6,571 nt of DNA, taken from contig JAHECE010000147.1 of assembly GCA_024641895.1 (NCBI GenBank), positions 1 to 6,571 of the forward strand. The letters run 5' to 3'. Below the pieces are notes generated by a model. The model saw nothing but the letters and a program-made list of their open reading frames with translations, searched no databases and was not told the origin of the DNA. Below are positions 5,088 to 6,571 of this stretch, one piece after another. Each line of letters begins with the position of its first letter. Position 1 is the stretch's first letter. The position numbers and the translations under genes are program-made. Source of the stretch: Actinomycetales bacterium (GTDB lineage: Bacteria; Actinomycetota; Actinomycetes; Actinomycetales; JAHECE01).

Positions 5088-5175
5088 GACCCCTCGCGTG
5101 GCGTCACCCAGCTGAACTCCCCCAGGGCCGGAAGGCAGCAAGGGCAGGCGGGCTCTGGCGGGTGCGCGGGGGGTC
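5088..5175 (+). ncRNA. ffs: 4.5S-type signal recognition particle RNA
   Basis: The SRP RNA binds Ffh and serves co-translational membrane targeting. The conserved apical domain is plain: AGGGCC-GGAA-GGCAGCAAGGG (5124-5144), with the GGAA tetraloop at 5130-5133 and the AGCA internal-loop bases used for Ffh binding. The ends close as a long stem: GACCCCTCGCG (5088-5098) pairs with CGCGGGGGGTC (5165-5175) with a single U-G wobble, and CACCC/GGGTG pairs inside it. The molecule is about 88 bases, the short bacterial form lacking an Alu domain. CTTTT directly follows the closing stem (5176-5180), so the stem plus U run can act as its own terminator. It lies 69 bases ahead of dnaX on the same strand, a common actinobacterial arrangement. 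Confidence 0.95.
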
Positions 5176-5232
5176 CTTTTCATCGGCCGGCGACGCGCGT
5201 GGGCACCGGTGCGCGATGTCGGTCCCGGCGCA

Positions 5233-5238
5233 TATCGT
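5233..5238 (+). promoter_or_regulatory. Candidate -10 (TATCGT) for leaderless dnaX transcript
   Basis: TATCGT fits TANNNT and ends 6 bases before the dnaX GTG. There is no Shine-Dalgarno sequence before that GTG, which supports a transcript starting at the start codon. No clear -35 is seen. Confidence 0.45.
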
Positions 5239-5244
5239 CTAGCG

Positions 5245-6571
5245 GTGACCACCGCCCTGTACCGCCGCTACCGCCCGGAGACGTTCGCGGACGTCATAGG
5301 TCAGGAGCACGTGACCGACCCGCTCATGGCGGCGATCGGCGCGCAGCGCGCGAGCCACGCCTATCTCTTCTCGGGGCCGCGAGGCTGCGGCAAGACCACC
5401 TCCGCGCGGATCCTCGCGCGTTGCCTGAACTGCGCGAACGGGCCGACGCCGGTGCCGTGCGGCACGTGCGACAGCTGCGTCGAGCTCGCGCGCGGCGGAT
5501 CCGGCAGCCTCGATGTGGTCGAGATCGACGCTGCCAGCCACAACGGGGTCGACGACGCGCGGGAGCTGCGCGAGCGCGCGGCGTTTGCCCCTGCGCGGGA
5601 CCGCTACAAGATCTTCATCCTCGACGAGGCGCACATGGTCACGCCGCAGGGCTTCAACGCCCTGCTCAAGCTCGTCGAGGAGCCCCCGCCGCACGTGAAG
5701 TTCATCTTCGCGACCACGGAGCCGGACAAGGTCATCAGCACGATCCGGTCGCGGACCCACCACTACCCGTTCCGGCTCGTCCCTCCGGACCGCCTCCAGG
5801 CGTACCTGGAGCGGATCTGCACGGCCGAGGGTGTGGCGGTCGGTTCCGGCGTGCTGCCCCTGGTGGTGCGGGCGGGCGGCGGATCGGTGCGCGACTCGCT
5901 CTCGGTGCTCGACCAGCTGCTCGCCGGCGCCGACGGCGAGCTCGACTACGCGCAGGCGGTCGCCCTGCTCGGCTACACGCCGGAGACCCTGCTCGACGAC
6001 GTGGTCGAGGCTCTCGAGGCAGCCGACGGTGCGAGCGTGTTCCGGGTGGTCGACCGGGTCATCGAGTCCGGGCACGACCCGCGACGGTTCGTCGAGGACC
6101 TCCTGCAACGGCTGCGGGACCTCATCGTGATCGTCGCCGCGGGGGAGCGCGCCGCGGACGTGCTGCGCGGGGTGCCGGAGGACCAGTTCGCCCGCATGGT
6201 GACTCAGGCCCAGCGGCTCGGCCTTTCTCAGCTTTCCCGGGCGGGTGACCTCACGATGGCGGCGCTCACCGAGATGACGGGTGCCACCTCGCCGCGGCTG
6301 CAGCTCGAGCTTCTGTGCGCGCGACTGCTCCTTCCCGCCGCCGACGAGCCGATCCGCGGGTACGGCGCGCGGATCGAGCGGCTCGAGAAGCAGGCCGAGC
6401 TGGGGATCCCCGCCGGATCGGCCAGGACCGCCGTCGCGCCCTCGGTGACGAGGGGGCCCACGACGTCGTCGTCGCCCGCCCCCGAGGCCGCCGCCGAGGC
6501 GCTGCGCACGCGGCTCGCCGAGCGACCTCCCGCGCCGGGGACGGTGCCCGAGGGCAAGGCTCCGGCTGTCG
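5245..6571 (+). CDS. dnaX: DNA polymerase III subunit gamma/tau (partial, N-terminal part)
   Basis: The clamp-loader ATPase that loads the sliding clamp and, through tau, ties the polymerases together. The frame runs off the right edge; 442 codons are visible. Diagnostic features: ALYRRYRPETFADVIGQ (4-20), Walker A GPRGCGKTT (44-52), zinc cysteines C63, C72, C75 and C78, the block VEIDAASHNGVDDAR (92-106), Walker B ILDEAH (125-130), ALLKLVEEPP (139-148), sensor FATTEPDKV (155-163) and IRSRTHHYPFRL (167-178). The collar domain III follows up to about residue 370, then a Pro/Ala/Ser/Thr-rich linker starts near 390. The sensor motif is SRT rather than the SRC of E. coli, which I take as normal lineage variation. 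GTG at 5245 is the start because the protein aligns from there; no ribosome binding site precedes it. No slippery A-rich frameshift site is seen in the visible part. Confidence 0.97.
   Translation, partial: MTTALYRRYRPETFADVIGQEHVTDPLMAAIGAQRASHAYLFSGPRGCGKTTSARILARCLNCANGPTPVPCGTCDSCVELARGGSGSLDVVEIDAASHNGVDDARELRERAAFAPARDRYKIFILDEAHMVTPQGFNALLKLVEEPPPHVKFIFATTEPDKVISTIRSRTHHYPFRLVPPDRLQAYLERICTAEGVAVGSGVLPLVVRAGGGSVRDSLSVLDQLLAGADGELDYAQAVALLGYTPETLLDDVVEALEAADGASVFRVVDRVIESGHDPRRFVEDLLQRLRDLIVIVAAGERAADVLRGVPEDQFARMVTQAQRLGLSQLSRAGDLTMAALTEMTGATSPRLQLELLCARLLLPAADEPIRGYGARIERLEKQAELGIPAGSARTAVAPSVTRGPTTSSSPAPEAAAEALRTRLAERPPAPGTVPEGKAPAV

Noticed and set aside
4923..5252. A 110-residue N-terminal extension of the reductase
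   Set aside because: It would overlap ffs and the dnaX start antisense, is basic and low in complexity, and lacks a ribosome binding site. ATG 4922 has AGAGG 7 bases upstream and precedes the first sensible residues.
5745..5757. SRT instead of SRC in the DnaX sensor region as a missing residue
   Set aside because: The surrounding IRSRTHHYPFRL block is intact and this wording is familiar from actinobacterial DnaX, so I treat it as lineage variation.

Overview
The window is very GC-rich, and it carries a tRNA-Ser(GGA), a small 4.5S-type SRP RNA (ffs) and dnaX with GTG starts and an actinobacterial style of sequence. This points to a high-GC Gram-positive actinobacterium, probably of the Micrococcales; the order is an inference and the genus cannot be read from the sequence.

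Layout, left to right. (1) 1-616, minus: the N-terminal 205 codons of an AAA-type ATPase of the DUF4143-associated class, cut off by the window edge. (2) 617-1079: no intact gene, but two short minus-strand stretches that look like carboxy-terminal remains of decayed genes, lying just 3' of a tRNA gene. (3) 1080-1168, minus: tRNA-Ser(GGA) with an encoded CCA end. (4) 1169-1630: 462 bases without a gene, rich in palindromes and carrying four copies of a 17-base motif, GGGAACNTYNGYGACGC. One copy forms part of a strong hairpin just past the stop of the next gene. (5) 1631-1960, minus: a 109-residue protein of unknown function. (6) 2119-4922, minus: a tightly packed three-gene operon. (7) 5088-5175, plus: ffs. 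(8) 5245-6571, plus: the first 442 codons of dnaX (DNA polymerase III gamma/tau), cut off by the window edge.

The operon is the functional centre of the window. Its first gene encodes a six-helix, bis-heme, NOX/ferric-reductase-like flavocytochrome with a cytosolic FAD/NAD(P)H module. Six bases later comes a small membrane-anchored or secreted FMN-binding-domain protein with an SGATYT flavinylation motif. Overlapping its stop by a GTGA is apbE, the FAD:protein FMN transferase that attaches FMN covalently to such proteins. The natural reading is an electron route from cytosolic NAD(P)H through FAD and two hemes across the membrane to a covalently flavinylated extracytoplasmic carrier. The final acceptor is not shown by the sequence. 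Two details are odd: the flavinylation motif has His where Asp is usual, and ApbE has no visible export signal.

Several starts (dnaX, the AAA gene, and an internal ATG of the 109-residue protein) have a TANNNT -10-like hexamer 6-7 bases before the start codon, as expected for leaderless mRNAs. The most unusual non-coding signal is the family of GGGAAC palindromes between the tRNA and the unknown gene.
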